A stretch of DNA of 64,000 nucleotides, from assembly GCA_018398575.1 (NCBI GenBank), contig JAGTXZ010000006.1, positions 1,456,343 to 1,520,342 on the forward strand, written 5' to 3'. A program made the position numbers and the translations under genes. Source of the stretch: Ampelomyces quisqualis. Lineage: Eukaryota > Ascomycota > Dothideomycetes > Pleosporales > Phaeosphaeriaceae. Within the stretch, counting starts at the first letter, position 1; every line of letters starts with the position of its first letter. This document shows, one piece after another, positions 34,916-46,134 of the stretch. A model generated the notes under the pieces. That model had not been told where the DNA came from. It did not search any database and saw only the letters and a program-made list of their open reading frames with translations.

Positions 34916-37240
34916 CATGGTCGTGCTCGACACGAACGCAAACAGGTATCGCAAGCTGGTCTACCCATGGCTTTTAAAATCGAAGTTTTGCGCCGAGCTG
35001 TGAGGGTTGTGGCAGCGCAGCATCTTAGCCGCGAAAGATCTGAAATGCAAGAGGCTGCTGAAGCAGGTCGTGCGGCAATCATATCGCGGCTACGCAAAGA
35101 CTCGCTATGTGCTTCTTCGGAACAAGTGTTTAACAAGATTACTTGGGCGACGCTGATCGTTCTGTGTGGGAGAGACTCTCACAGCTAGCGCAGATTATGG
35201 CTTTCTTGTTCAGATGTAATTGTGCTTGTCTGCTTTGAGGTTTCTGCATGCGGTAGACTGGCTACCTAACCTTGCTCAGGTTTGGCCGACTCGCTCTGCG
35301 TCTGCTCGGCGAGCATAACAGTGTTCTTACGTTGCAGGAACGCTTCTCTCCGTGGCAAAACCGGCCCACGAACGATCAGCTTCCACCTGAATTGGAGACT
35401 CACAGGATCGTCGAAGAGATACACCTTTGTTTTGCTGCGGCTTCCGACATCTACGTTCGGCAAGCTGCAAGTGAGGACCCAGCTTCCCAAACACCCGTAC
35501 CGCCAAAAAACGATATGTTGCAGGCCTCTACCAGTCAGGTCATAATCGGGCGCCTCTCTATAACGTTGCCACAGACTCCCGCTGCTCACAAAATTGCGCA
35601 ATCATGTTTCGTAGCTAGAGTAGGAACGACCAACCCAGACCAGAGAGCTTTCTTCATTGGCTTCATAAACAGCATTTACGCACAGGAAAAGTTCCGTATA
35701 TAACGTACCAGCTGCAGTGGCTAGTCTGGAGAAGCTCTAGGCAGACAATAAAGAGCAGAGATGGACGCAGTACTTGCATGGATTCTCAAATGTGTTGGTC
35801 ATGTAAAAGCAGGCCTGGATCGTCTTACTCTTGCGAGGCATGCCAGTCCTCCAGCAGAATCAACGCTAACAACCACTTCTAAGCGAAGATCGCTCTGTCA
35901 GCCGAAGCTCGCTTCGTAAACGGCAAGTTACGCACCTTTACTTTGGAAGGGCGAGGGAAGAATACAACAGAAGGACAATGACGGGTCTTTGAAAGATGCA
36001 GTACGGCCCGATTGTTTGTACTAGAGGCGGATGTCGGAGGTATATCTGGTGAAGGTCGTAGGTTCTACTTACATTATTTGCGCACTGAAAAACGCCCTGC
36101 TAACCAGTCAAATTCACGCCCTACATATCAGTGTCGATATTGAACTATTTCATCACCCATAGCTTCTTCGCACCCGCTTATGGAGGCCATTTGAACAACT
36201 TATTCAGGCATGAGCACTGAAGCGCTTGAGATGGCGCTGCGCAAGGGCGACGTGGTTGAGAGCGAGTTCTTGTTCTTCGGGCGTTGCTATGTTATTTAGA
36301 GCGAAGAAGCGGATGAGGAAGGCAGTAAATAAGATCAAGATGCTTTTGTAGTTCTAGGAAAACGTGTTTCGTACCTCTGTGAATTGTAGCTCGGGGAAAT
36401 TCGGTCGAGGTGTATCCCGAGCGTTGGTCGATGAGGTAGGCTATTCGAATGGCCACGGACAGCGCATTGCGCATGAGGTAGGCGCAGGATGACTGTTGTA
36501 TAAAGCAATGCATTGGCTGTCAAATAGCTCATTTCTTCCTGTTTTGTCCAAGGGGTGGGGGATCGAGTCTTCAGGCTGTCCAATTCTGCGCCCATTGGTG
36601 GCCAACTTGGCATCAAACGTAGAAGAATGCAGCGTGGGCACTCCATTTTGTACCAACACATAACGAACCGACCTTGACGCCCCGCGCACATTGTTGGAAT
36701 GGTGGCATGTAGTTCTCAGCCAGATGCTGCATGGTGATCTATCTTGGCATCAAAGTGGTGTCAGAGTCAGTGCCGCCCCAAACATATCCGACGTAGTGCT
36801 TGCAAGTACCGATGAATGTTTTCCCCCCTGCACAAACGTGCTAGCAAGAATAAAAAGAACAAAGGATGTCTACTTGCTAATCATACGCGGGAATTCCAAG
36901 TCGTTCAACGGCCTTGGATCCGCTGCCGACCGTTGGCTTCGAGGTTATATACCATGCCGGAACCGAGTACTCTTTGGTTGACATCATCTAAATTGATCAT
37001 TAAATGATTCGCTGTGCGGCTGTGTGCCCTGGATTATAGCCGCTGTTTGCACACATAATACCTGGGGCTTCTATTGATTGACGAGGACTGCTAGTCGAAG
37101 CTTGAGTGGATCAGGTTTGCGCCTGTTTAGAAGAAAGTGTGCATTTGGAAGGGAATTGATGCAAATATTTATACATTGAAGACCCCCATGTATACATAGC
37201 CTCACAGGTTCGGAATGCAGCAATGGACCAAGGCTCTCAT
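34916..37240. other. Degenerate island without intact genes
   Basis: Traces of protein-like frames occur (for example 34,915-35,000 and 35,272-35,703) but are broken by stops and shifts. The first may be the remainder of the Zn2Cys6 regulator downstream of the repeats. No transposase or domain could be named. The island ends near the HTD2-like gene. Confidence 0.45.
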
Positions 37241-37672
37241 TTATTTGGGTCGACGACCTATCGCACGCTCGGAGAGCCTAATGCGAACATGTTCAATTTT
37301 CCTCGGACCATATCTTTCAAAAGTGCTATGTCTTGCTAGGACTGTAGCATACGGAGAACCTCCGTATTTGCGTACAAGAGAGGCTTGATTATCCACACGT
37401 TCTTTTCGTTCCCCAAGCTGCGGCGTGCGTGACTGGACAGCGCGCACTATTGATGGCGAAGCTGTTCTTATCTGCCGGATGCGCAGAGACGTCGCATCAC
37501 TGGTGTCTCGTCTGGCAGGACGATTGCGGCGGCGATGTGCACGTGGTGGCTGTTGGGTGGAGACGGTCGTAGCTTGACATTGTGCGGCCTGCGGTTCGCT
37601 ATCTGTCGCTGGAGATCGCACTGAACTGACGGACTCGACAGAAGGAGATATAGTGAACTTGGACAGCGTCAC
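37241..37672 (-). CDS. Possible small Arg-rich protein, unknown
   Basis: An uninterrupted frame of 143 codons, rich in Arg, Ser and Gln, with a tidy C-terminal end KIEHVRIRLSERAIGRRPK. No domain is recognised. It starts 88 bp beyond the HTD2-like stop on the same strand. It could be a real gene, a 3' exon of that gene or chance. Confidence 0.3.
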   Translation of the reverse strand: MTLSKFTISPSVESVSSVRSPATDSEPQAAQCQATTVSTQQPPRAHRRRNRPARRDTSDATSLRIRQIRTASPSIVRAVQSRTPQLGERKERVDNQASLVRKYGGSPYATVLARHSTFERYGPRKIEHVRIRLSERAIGRRPK

Positions 37673-37759
37673 TCGCGGTGTTGCAGGGGGGCTCGCAACC
37701 TTAGGAGTATTCTCGGTAGCTCTCGCTCCTCCGACCGCCTTTGATTCCTACGTCTTCGG

Positions 37760-39219
37760 TCAGAAGCAGCAACTCCAACTCGGACGGATAGGACGTCGTA
37801 CTAAGGTGCGTGTGTGCCAATCTCCGCCTGATTCTGACAGCTCTTTCTGTGGAGGCATGTGTGCTGTGTTGCTCTGTGCCTCACCGGCGTCCGCTTGTTG
37901 TACCAGTGGTATCCTGCGGAAGTCGACGCCTGGCAAGCGGGGTTCGATGGGTGGCTTCCGCATGGTCCGCACCGTCCCGATGACAGCCACACCGCCGGTC
38001 GGGCCTTCGATCCATACATGGTAGGTGGCACCGTGCCCATCAGAATCCTTCTGCATGCCACACAGACGCATCTCCTCGTCACAGTATAGGGGTGCCAGAT
38101 TGCGATATTTGATAGACTCGACGACGAACTGGTCTTTGGTCTGCGCCCGGACGTGGCCCGAGATTGCACGCAGCATCAGTGTCAGGGAGAGCGGGCCATG
38201 GACAAGCAGGTTCCGGTGACCCTCGACGTTGCGCGCGTAATCGCGATCGAGGTGGATCAAGTGGGCGTTGAACGTGAGCGCGGAGTAGCGGAACAACAGG
38301 GCGCGGGTGGGCGTGAGGGCGTGCGAAAAGTCTGGATTCCCAGGCGCTGCAGCGTGTCAGCACACGGTCGTACTGAGAGACAAGGCGAAGACGGACGATC
38401 CAGGTACCTGACGGGCACAAACTCGCCAGCTTTCGTGGCCTCTAGCTCTTCGGGCGTCTTCCCTTTGAGGAAGACGAGGTTTCGTTCGTCTTTAAGGATT
38501 GCGTCGCCCCAGTCTTGGCGGAGCATCTGCTCGCGAAAATCCCGTTCGGAGGCCGGAGGGGGGGGGCGGTCAACACGAAAGACGCCCCGCATCTTTTTCT
38601 TCTGCAGCGTCTCCGCCCTGGCGAAGCGGCGTTGGAGAGTGACGAATATCTTGGCCGCGTCGCCGCTGCCTCTCAGCTGGACGTCCGCGATGCGCTCGGC
38701 AGACACCATGGCGGCATTCATTGCGAACCCCCGCGCTCTGGAGTAGTAGTCGCTCGTGTTCGCCTCCATGCGCCCGCCGGCCCACATGCGGCGCACCCAG
38801 GGGCCCCCGGGGCTCTGCAGCGGATCCGTGCCGTCTGGCAGCAGCTGGTCGACGGGCATGCACGTGTTGAACCACAGCAGGCTATGGCCGAGCGGCACCA
38901 ACCGGCCCGGCCGCTGGCTCAAGACGCGGCGGCGCCAGGCCGGCGGCAGGAATGTGGACAGCGAGGCCTCGAGCTTGTTGTCCGTGTCGCTGTTCACGAA
39001 CTCGGTCGCGGCTGCCATGGGCCGACTGAGCATTTCACGGCGCAGGTCCTGGAACCATCGGGGATCGTCGGCGGCGTCAGCCGTGGCTGTGGACGCCGTG
39101 GCCGCGCTGTACGGGCGGAGTGGCGCGCGTAGCCATGGCCACGATGGCGGGCAGCGTTGCGGCGTGCGTGCTGCGCGAGCGAGGCGGTGGGTGTGGAGGG
39201 GCATTGAAGAGGCCCCCAT
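37760..39219 (-). CDS. HTD2-like hotdog dehydratase (mitochondrial 3-hydroxyacyl-thioester or mesaconyl-CoA hydratase type)
   Basis: Two exons on the minus strand, 39219-38397 and 38346-37760, giving 469 aa. The N-terminus is Arg- and Ala-rich without acids (LARAARTPQRC, LRPYSAAT), a likely mitochondrial targeting peptide. An N-terminal FAS1-like dehydratase half contains GHSLLWFNTCMP and GPWVRRMWAGG. The C-terminal hotdog half has LLFRYSALTFNAHLIH with the catalytic-type Asn and His, and LLVHGPLSLTLML. This fits yeast Htd2 of mitochondrial fatty acid synthesis or fungal mesaconyl-C4-CoA hydratases. The intron 38347-38396 uses donor GTCCGT, the only one keeping phase. The last ~50 residues are not conserved-looking and may be mis-modelled. 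Confidence 0.75.
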
Positions 39220-39794
39220 GCGCGATGTCGCCGTCGCCTTGTGTCGCGGCCTTGGCGCCTCTAACTAGGAGAAGCTAGTTGGCTCCGAGATCTCTAACTA
39301 GAAGGAGCTAGGTAGCTCCGAAGCCTTTAACCAGAAAGAGCTAGTCGGCTCCCTGCATCCAACTCCAGCGCCGTACTGCCACGCACAGCCACGCACAGCC
39401 ACAACAGCTGTCATTGGGCATTGGCTTCAATTCCGGGGCCGTCACCTGACTTTATCGAGGTGGTACCCTTCACCACCATGTCGGCACGCGGCACGCGGCA
39501 AACGGCACAACACTTCACAAAGCCTTGCTGCAGCATGCATCGGCTTCCAGTGAGAGTGAGCGTGAGAGTGGGTCTGTTCTGCCGCGTCGCATCTGAGGCG
39601 TCGTGACCATGCTACGCCCCAAGTGCCACGATAGCCCGCACACATCACCAACACGACACCAGCTGCGCACGCACACGGTGACTGTCCCTGTGAGCGTTGG
39701 CACTACGCAGTCTACAGTCGTCAGCAAGTTCAAGTCCAGTAGCTTGCCATTCGTCTGCACCCCACTTCACCACGAGAACGTCAATATTCCAACC
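39220..39794. promoter_or_regulatory. Divergent promoter between HTD2-like and ZUP1 genes
   Basis: Holds the three-unit repeat at 39258-39355 and two CACGCACAGC units near 39,375. No gene is seen. Confidence 0.45.
39258..39355. repeat. Three imperfect 32-34-bp tandem units
   Basis: Units share CTCTAACTAG, AGAAG/AAGGAGCTAG and GGCTCC cores (starts near 39258, 39292, 39324). Each contains a CTAG-centred inverted match. The array lies 40-135 bp upstream of the HTD2-like start codon. Confidence 0.8.
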
Positions 39795-41462
39795 ATGGCG
39801 GATAAGACAGTCCTGCTTGAATGTCCCATGTGCGACTTCACTGTCCTGCCGACTGACGGCTACATCCTCCATCTTCACTTTGAACAGTCTCACACGACGG
39901 ATAGCCCCTTCAAGATCGAACATGATGCACACCCGCCCCTACCAGCGTCTTCCAAGCGCAAGCACGTGCGAGACACGCCTTCCGACAACTCAGAAGGAGA
40001 AGAGGATACAGTTGCCTGCCCAGAGCCCGACTGCGGCGAAGTTGTTGCTCTCACAGACTTCAATGATCATCTTGATTTCCACGCCGCAGAATCATTATCG
40101 TTCGACGAGACCACTAAGAAATATCATTCTCACCATTCATCCGCTACGATGCACAACTTGGCTGCCAACCACCCGCATACAGATTACACGGAGAGCCCAT
40201 GTGCCGACTACAGCTCTACAACAGATCTACCAGAGACACTGAAGAGACATGAGGACCGTAGACACAAGTCAAAGAAGCACGGCCACCGCGCCCGGAGCAA
40301 CACCACCAGCAGTGAGAAGAGTACGCTCTCTCGCAGTATCCTCACCTTCAACCCGTTTGCAAAGCTCGACAAGTCGGTCAAGCCACCGAACAAGAGTGCC
40401 CGGCTAGGTGTAAGTCTTCTCTGGTTTCCTGCTCGCGCCAGCTGAAGACGTGTAGAAATCCGAACTCGGACCTTACGCCTGGGAAGAGCGCATGCCTGGA
40501 TGGCTGTACGATCAACTTGCTGCCGGTCCTAAAATTACTGTTGTCAACCGTATTGGCCGAGATGGGCGCCTCATCAGACAGGAGCAGGTTCAAAACGAAA
40601 CGCCCGGCATCATCCCTATCCTGGCTCAACTATCCGCACTCGATCGTTCTGTCAGGGAAGCTTACTACTGTCACCCATCCACCCTTCACATTGGCAAGAC
40701 CCCACGCGAGGGGGGCTTTTGCGGCTACAGGAACATACAAATGCTCTTATCTTACATCCAAGGTGCCAAAGCGCAAGGCCACGAGGAGTTTCCAGGACGG
40801 ACACCAGGAATCCTGAATCTGCAAGATCTCATCGAGAATGCTTGGGACAAGAGCATAAACCCAATCGGTCGCATTCAAACTGGCGGCATCCGAGGAACGA
40901 GGAAGTACATTGGCACTCCAGAGGTATGCTTCGCATCGTTTTTTGGCAACACTGAACAGGCACTAATCATTAGCTAGGCGCAAGCCTTCTTTCTCAGCTC
41001 AGAGATCAACTGTGCAGTCGAGATGTTTGGTGATATCAAGGAACGCAAAATCGAAGCTCACGAAACACTTCTCGATGCCATCGAGCGCTACTTTGCTCAG
41101 GCCGCCGTTGAGGACGGCTCAAACGTGCACAAGACCCTACTGCCACCAATCTACCTGCAGCAACCAGGCCATTCCATCACCATCATCGGAATCGAACGCC
41201 GCCGCGACGGATCTAGCAATCTAGTTGTTCTTGATCCCATGTACTCGACGAGCCCAGCCATGTACAAGCTCCTCGGCCGCAAGAACATCCAGACAGCTCG
41301 TCCCGAAGTGCTACATGCCTACCGCCGCAGCCCACGACAACTTAAAAAGCATGCTGCTTTTGAGATTCTCATGTGAGTGGAATATTCCAATCGCGTAAGA
41401 CTGTGCTGACTTGCGCAAGGCTTACCGTAACGCCGCCATTGTTCCCTGCTTGGGATGTATGA
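39795..41462 (+). CDS. zup1: ZUP1-like peptidase C78 (zinc-finger ubiquitin protease)
   Basis: Four exons: 39795-40409, 40456-40923, 40978-41372 and 41420-41462, giving 506 aa. ZUP1 enzymes cleave K63-linked ubiquitin chains in genome maintenance; relatives (UfSP) process UFM1. N-terminal C2H2/UBZ-type fingers are visible: CPMCDFTV with HLHFEQSH, and CPEPDCGEV with DHLDFH. A Ser/Lys-rich linker follows, then the C78 domain. Its presumed catalytic residues are Cys294 (GGFCGYRN), His426 (GHSITIIG) and Asp447 (VLDPM). The short last exon gives LTVTPPLFPAWDV, the family end. All catalytic positions are intact. Substrate is inferred from the family only. Confidence 0.88.
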
Positions 41463-41587
41463 TCATTCACCCAAGCACTTTCCAACTTTTCTTTTCACTT
41501 TTATTTACACATGGTTCAATACCAGACCCTCAATCCTCCCAGATCGCAAAACTTCAAGCGATTTTTCATGCTAAGAGCCTGTGCTAG

Positions 41588-42946
41588 GTTCTTCGTCAGT
41601 TTCCCGACTGTCGGTTTGTATACGCCTTCTTTCGATCACGCACGCTCGGCTATGATGTCTACCCTGAAGACTACTTCATCCCAAATTTCCCATGGCAACA
41701 GTATGGCGGATTATGGATCTGCGATGAGGCGCGATTCGCTCGCTCGGAACCCATGAATCCACTTGCCGCCCAAGCCCTCCGTCGCATCACGGGTGAGGGC
41801 TCCCTACCAGGAACCAGCATCAGCGGCATTAGCCCAACTTGCTCCTTTACGAGCAGCGCCTTTCATAACCTGCCTTCCTCAAACGTGCATATGAACCACG
41901 AAGTACACGCTCAACTGCCGGCCTTTGTCCCTTCACTCGACGGATCCTCGAGCGGCTATATTACCACGACTCCGTACAGCAGCAGCAGTCCGGTCTTCAA
42001 CATGGGCAGTCCGCATACCAGCCTCACTCAGCCATCGATCACGAAACCTCATCTATCACTTTTAACAGAGGTAGGCAGAAAGTACCCTGGCTTCCCTTCT
42101 CCATTGTCCCCTACCCTCAGCGCAAAAGACCTCTTTCCGTCCCCTGCCTCGGACACTGCAAGTCATGCCAATACACCTCTAATCCTTAGTCCTGCTGCTC
42201 GCACCACAAGTCCAATGAGCATAGACGGCTCCGAAATGTGCGGTCCGTCGCGCCGCTGCGCATCCCACGGCTTCGAGCACTACAAGTCCCACATGGGTAC
42301 CATCGACAGCGTCATCGCACAGGACATACTGCAAAATAGTCCGTCGCGATCTGTAACATCCACCTCGTCAGCATCCCACATGCTCTTCCGTCGAACAATG
42401 AGTCCCCCACGCCCGATATCTCCGCGCACTACGATGTTGAAAATGAAGCTCGCCAACCAGTCCGAGTCTTCGTACTCCCCCGAGCATCGCACGAACTGCA
42501 TGGCGTATTCTCCAGCAAGTGATTCTTTACCACCTTCAATCCCGATCTCAAACGGCACGGAGTCATGCCTAACTTCCCCCCTCTCCCCATCAGGCACCAT
42601 CCTGGCATATACATCCCACCGCCCTATTACCTCGGGCCTCCTCGCGCTCAACCCACTGAGCGAAGCACAAGTCGCTGAATACCGCTTCTGGACTCCGTGT
42701 GGAAGGCGCGCATGTGCGTTTGGATGCGGCATGGCGAATGAAGGGGAGATGGCTGCTGCAAAGAGGTTGTTCAGAGGGGTAGAAGAGGACAGGAGCATAG
42801 AATCGGGTTTCAGGGGTGGAGAGGACGGAGAGGAAGAAAGCGGGTGTGGCCAGGGGAAGAAGAGTGTCTGGGCAGGCCGGCGGATGGTGGGGGATTGGGC
42901 AGGGTTTTTGAAGGGGTGTGAAAGGGAGGGAGTTGCGGAGTTTTGA
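41588..42946 (+). CDS. Ser/Pro-rich protein of unknown function with Cys motif at C-terminus
   Basis: An ATG at 41753 opens a 397-aa frame. The same frame stays open back to 41588, just after a TAG that also forms a splice acceptor (GTGCTAG). The extra residues look protein-like (DYFIPNFPWQQYGGLW, ICDEARFARSEP). So 41588 is probably the start of a second exon with an unplaced first exon, and 41753 is the safe start. The middle is low complexity with many SP and TP sites. A folded-looking C-terminal piece reads LSEAQVAEYRFWTPCGRRA then CAFGCG and NEGEMAAAKRLFR. The family is not recognised. It could be a regulatory or scaffold protein; no membrane segment or signal peptide is seen. Confidence 0.65.
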   Translation, partial: VLRQFPDCRFVYAFFRSRTLGYDVYPEDYFIPNFPWQQYGGLWICDEARFARSEPMNPLAAQALRRITGEGSLPGTSISGISPTCSFTSSAFHNLPSSNVHMNHEVHAQLPAFVPSLDGSSSGYITTTPYSSSSPVFNMGSPHTSLTQPSITKPHLSLLTEVGRKYPGFPSPLSPTLSAKDLFPSPASDTASHANTPLILSPAARTTSPMSIDGSEMCGPSRRCASHGFEHYKSHMGTIDSVIAQDILQNSPSRSVTSTSSASHMLFRRTMSPPRPISPRTTMLKMKLANQSESSYSPEHRTNCMAYSPASDSLPPSIPISNGTESCLTSPLSPSGTILAYTSHRPITSGLLALNPLSEAQVAEYRFWTPCGRRACAFGCGMANEGEMAAAKRLFRGVEEDRSIESGFRGGEDGEEESGCGQGKKSVWAGRRMVGDWAGFLKGCEREGVAEF

Positions 42947-43321
42947 GGTTGAGGGGTTGGAGATCACGTTTCGAAGGATTGAGGACCGACAGGAGTCAGT
43001 TGGTAGGGGTTTTCTTGGGAGCGAAGGATTGGCTGGTTGGTTGCTTTGGACTCGCTTGCTTTCACTGTTTTTGATTACTATACCCCAATCGTTACTGTTT
43101 TTGTTATGCCATGTCGACCAAAACTTGTTGCATCATGCTTTCGTGATGTGCCAAAAGAAATGGAACGGGACCCCAGGGAAGAAGAATGTAGAGAATGAAC
43201 GGGTATCAATTCTGACTCCAACGCCTGGCCGTGACTTTGCGCCTCGGAAAGTAACGGTATGCTATACTAGGTACAATGCTCCATGTCTCTGGAGCGAGAC
43301 ATGTTATTCTCCCGTGCGTGT
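42947..43321. other. Intergenic between convergent genes
   Basis: 3' ends of the unknown protein gene and of CWC2. No gene is seen. Confidence 0.5.
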
Positions 43322-44536
43322 CTAGTCGCTGTCGTCATCACTTCCATACCCAACCAACGGCCCCGCAACAGGCGCAGGTCGTTTATGCGTAGGCGTAGCC
43401 GTGTACCCTTTCAGTGCCGCCAGGGTCGAACTCGAAAAGATGCTGTTCCCACCCTGCCGTGCTTGTTGTGCCTGGATTTCCTGCTCCAATTGACCCTGTA
43501 CGTCGCCTTCCTCCAGCAATTTCGCTCCGCCCGCCTCGACGTCCCTCGCAGCTTCCCACTCGCTTTTTTCTTTCGCGTGCCACACTTCGTCCGGCGCTTC
43601 GTATCCCTCTAATCCAAACCCGCCCTCTATTTTCCGGCGCTTCTTCTGCTCGGGATCGCGGCCCTCGATTTCGGCCACGTACGCGGCTGGCAAGGCTTTG
43701 CGGATCGCTTCGGCGGCTTGTTCTTCGATGCGCGCAGCTTCGCGTTTTGCGCTCGCCGGGTTCGGGTCGACGGTTGCCCAGCGGACGTTTAGTATTTCCG
43801 TGTGGTCGAGGGACTGGTGGGCCATTGCTTCTTTGGCGAATTGCGAATTGGCTTCGTTCAAGTATGTTATGAACGCTACGCCGCGGGCTGTCAGCACGCG
43901 GATGCGCTCGATTTGGCCCCACTCTTGGAAGTGCCGGGCGACGATTTCTTCGATGTCGTCGGTAACGTGGATGCGGCCGACGTACAAGGTGCGGTTTTGG
44001 CGCTGGAAGGAGCCGACGCCGCCCATGTCGTCGCGGTAGTCCGAGTGCTTGTCGCGGCCGAAGCAGTCGATGTTGGAGGGGAAAATGTCAGTTACGGTGG
44101 GCAGGCGGTGCAGGTATTCGCAGTCGATGCCCTTGGGGCATATCCCGCGCGCGAAGAAGAGGCAGAAGTAGGAACCGGGCGTGCGGTCCGCTTTGGTGTA
44201 CCCGCTGTCCTTTGCGACGTTGCAGCGCCCTTGTGCGGCTGTCTTGCTCAGGTATTTGTCCTCGCGATCGCCGCCGCTCCATTTGTTGTACCAGATGTTG
44301 AAGATGGTACCCGTTGGGGGTGGGGCATCGGTCTTGAACGTCGCGGGGTCTACTTGCGGCCGCGCAGGCCGTCGCTTGCGGCGGATGATCTTCTTCACCT
44401 TCTTGCCTTCTGCGTTTGTCGTGATGATGGTTTGTTCGGTGGTGATGGGCGCGAGCTCAGTCGATGTGGGCGGCTCAAGAGACGTGTCTGGCGTTGCGAG
44501 CGCCGTCTGCGAAGGTGGTGATTGCACCTCGGCCAT
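43322..44536 (-). CDS. cwc2: Pre-mRNA splicing factor CWC2 (NTC-related)
   Basis: Single exon, 404 aa. CWC2 contacts U6 snRNA and intron in the catalytic spliceosome as part of the Prp19 complex. After a low-complexity N-terminus (about 50 residues), the Torus region begins FNIWYNKWSGGD and holds the CCCH finger at Cys125, Cys133, Cys139 and His143 (CLFFARGICPKGIDCEYLH). The RRM has TLYVGRI (183-189) and RGVAFITY (218-225). The C-terminal region is helical and charged and ends in GYGSDDDSD. Length and order match the family. Start at 44536 is the first ATG. Confidence 0.95.
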   Translation of the reverse strand: MAEVQSPPSQTALATPDTSLEPPTSTELAPITTEQTIITTNAEGKKVKKIIRRKRRPARPQVDPATFKTDAPPPTGTIFNIWYNKWSGGDREDKYLSKTAAQGRCNVAKDSGYTKADRTPGSYFCLFFARGICPKGIDCEYLHRLPTVTDIFPSNIDCFGRDKHSDYRDDMGGVGSFQRQNRTLYVGRIHVTDDIEEIVARHFQEWGQIERIRVLTARGVAFITYLNEANSQFAKEAMAHQSLDHTEILNVRWATVDPNPASAKREAARIEEQAAEAIRKALPAAYVAEIEGRDPEQKKRRKIEGGFGLEGYEAPDEVWHAKEKSEWEAARDVEAGGAKLLEEGDVQGQLEQEIQAQQARQGGNSIFSSSTLAALKGYTATPTHKRPAPVAGPLVGYGSDDDSD

Positions 44537-44946
44537 ATTGTGTGGTGTCGAGTTTGGGCGTCGGAGCGTTGGTGTCGTCGCATGGAACTTTTGGACTTGG
44601 AGCTTTAAGAAATCGCGCTAGGTGCCGATCGCACGTGACATCACATTCCGATTCTCACCTCCGCACTTGCGTCTGCTTGCATACCCCTACAGCAAGTTCA
44701 ATCTGTCGGTGACTTTCACTTCGTTTCTCAACCTGCCTAATCGGGCAACTTCTTCTTTCTTGTGTAGATTGAAGTAGCTTTTCTATTCACCAGAACTGTT
44801 CTGCTGGCTTTCACCACATTGCGACGCATAGCAAACCGCCCAATCAATCGCTCTGCATTAGACAGTTCACATCCAACCTTCCCAAATCAGGCAAATTTCA
44901 TAATCTCCTTCACTCGAGCCGATTCCCACGCCCCCAGCACGGGCTT
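44537..44946. other. Intergenic between SDR and CWC2 genes
   Basis: CWC2 promoter and SDR 3' UTR. No gene is seen. Confidence 0.5.
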
Positions 44947-45774
44947 TCATTTCCTAGTCATACTACTCATTCTTACGCCCCCATCAATTTCCAACACCGC
45001 GCCATTAACATACCTCGCCTCCTCCCCGAATAGAAACGCCACTACATCCGCCACTTCTTCCGGCGTGCCCAATCTCTCGAGCGCATTTCCCAACCTCATC
45101 CTTTCTACCGCTTCCCCACCTTTGACTATCCCCGCGTTCGACGGCGTGTCGATGTACCCCGGCGCCACGCAATTCACGCGTATCCCTCGCGGTCCGAGTT
45201 CGAGCGCGAGTGATTTCGACATGCCAATTAATCCGAATTTAGTTGTACAGTATACGGATTGTAAAGCCGAGCCGCGAATGCCCGATATACTCGATACGTT
45301 GACGATGCTCGCGCCGCGGGATAGATGAGGCAGACATGCTCGGGTGACGAGGAACACGCCCTTCAAGTTGGTATTCACGAGCTTGTCCCAGTATGCATCG
45401 GGTGTGTCTTCTAGTGGTATGCTGGTCGGGTTTACACCGGCGCAGTTAAACACGTAGTCTATGTGGCCAAATTTCTCGATTGTGGCGGCGACAAAGGACT
45501 CGACTTGTGGTGTGAATCCGACGTCGACCTGTTGTGTAAGAGATGGAGTGGGGAGTGAGGAGGAGAGGGATTGGAGCGCGGAGAGGTTGATATCGCAGAG
45601 GGACACGGAGGCGCCGAGTGTGGCCAGCTTGAGGGCTGTGGCGCGGCTGCAGTGATTTTGTTGTCAGCATCGTATTAATTCTATTGCTTCAGTCCGCAGT
45701 AAGGTTTGGTCGTACCCGATACCGCTTGCGCCTCCGGTCAAAATGACCACTTTGTCCTGAAACGGTTTGGCCAT
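44947..45774 (-). CDS. Short-chain dehydrogenase/reductase (classical SDR)
   Basis: Two exons on the minus strand, 45774-45716 and 45646-44947, giving 252 aa. The NAD(P)-binding motif TGGASGIG is split by the 69-bp intron. It is followed by RATALKLATLGASVSLCDIN, where Asp after the second strand suggests NAD(H). FNCAGVN, the catalytic Ser in VNVSSISG, YCTTKFG (Tyr and Lys) and PGYIDTPS are present. Such enzymes oxidise alcohols or reduce ketones; the substrate cannot be told. The C-terminal VLEIDGGVRMSS is the usual end. The gene is complete. Confidence 0.9.
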
Positions 45775-46134
45775 CTTGGTTGCTAGACACAACTGGAGCT
45801 GCACGTAATCAAGTAGGACGGAAAACCCCGTTACTTCCGTCTGCACAGTTGTGTTGAGTCAAAGGAGGCATCGTGGAGCACAAGTGATGATGTTTGTCCA
45901 CTGGGAAAGTGGGGTGAAGTGGGATGTTCGAAGCATGACTCGCGCTTGCATATCATGCTTCGATATCAGTAGTCACCATACTCCGTACTGTCGCTCTGAT
46001 TCAGTGGCTTACTGCCGAGTATCATGAACCTTACACTAAGAAAGCTGTCAAAAACCAGGCTCAATGTTATTATGTACCAATTAAAAACGATCTTCTAGTC
46101 GAACACCTTGCTATGCACGCTTCGAGCAGACTCG
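45775..46134. other. Intergenic, SDR promoter and histidine kinase 3' end
   Basis: A short minus frame at 46095-46286 overlaps the kinase tail in another frame and is considered a shadow. Nothing else is seen. Confidence 0.45.

Noticed and set aside
43802..44521. Plus frame of 239 codons
   Set aside because: Antisense of CWC2.
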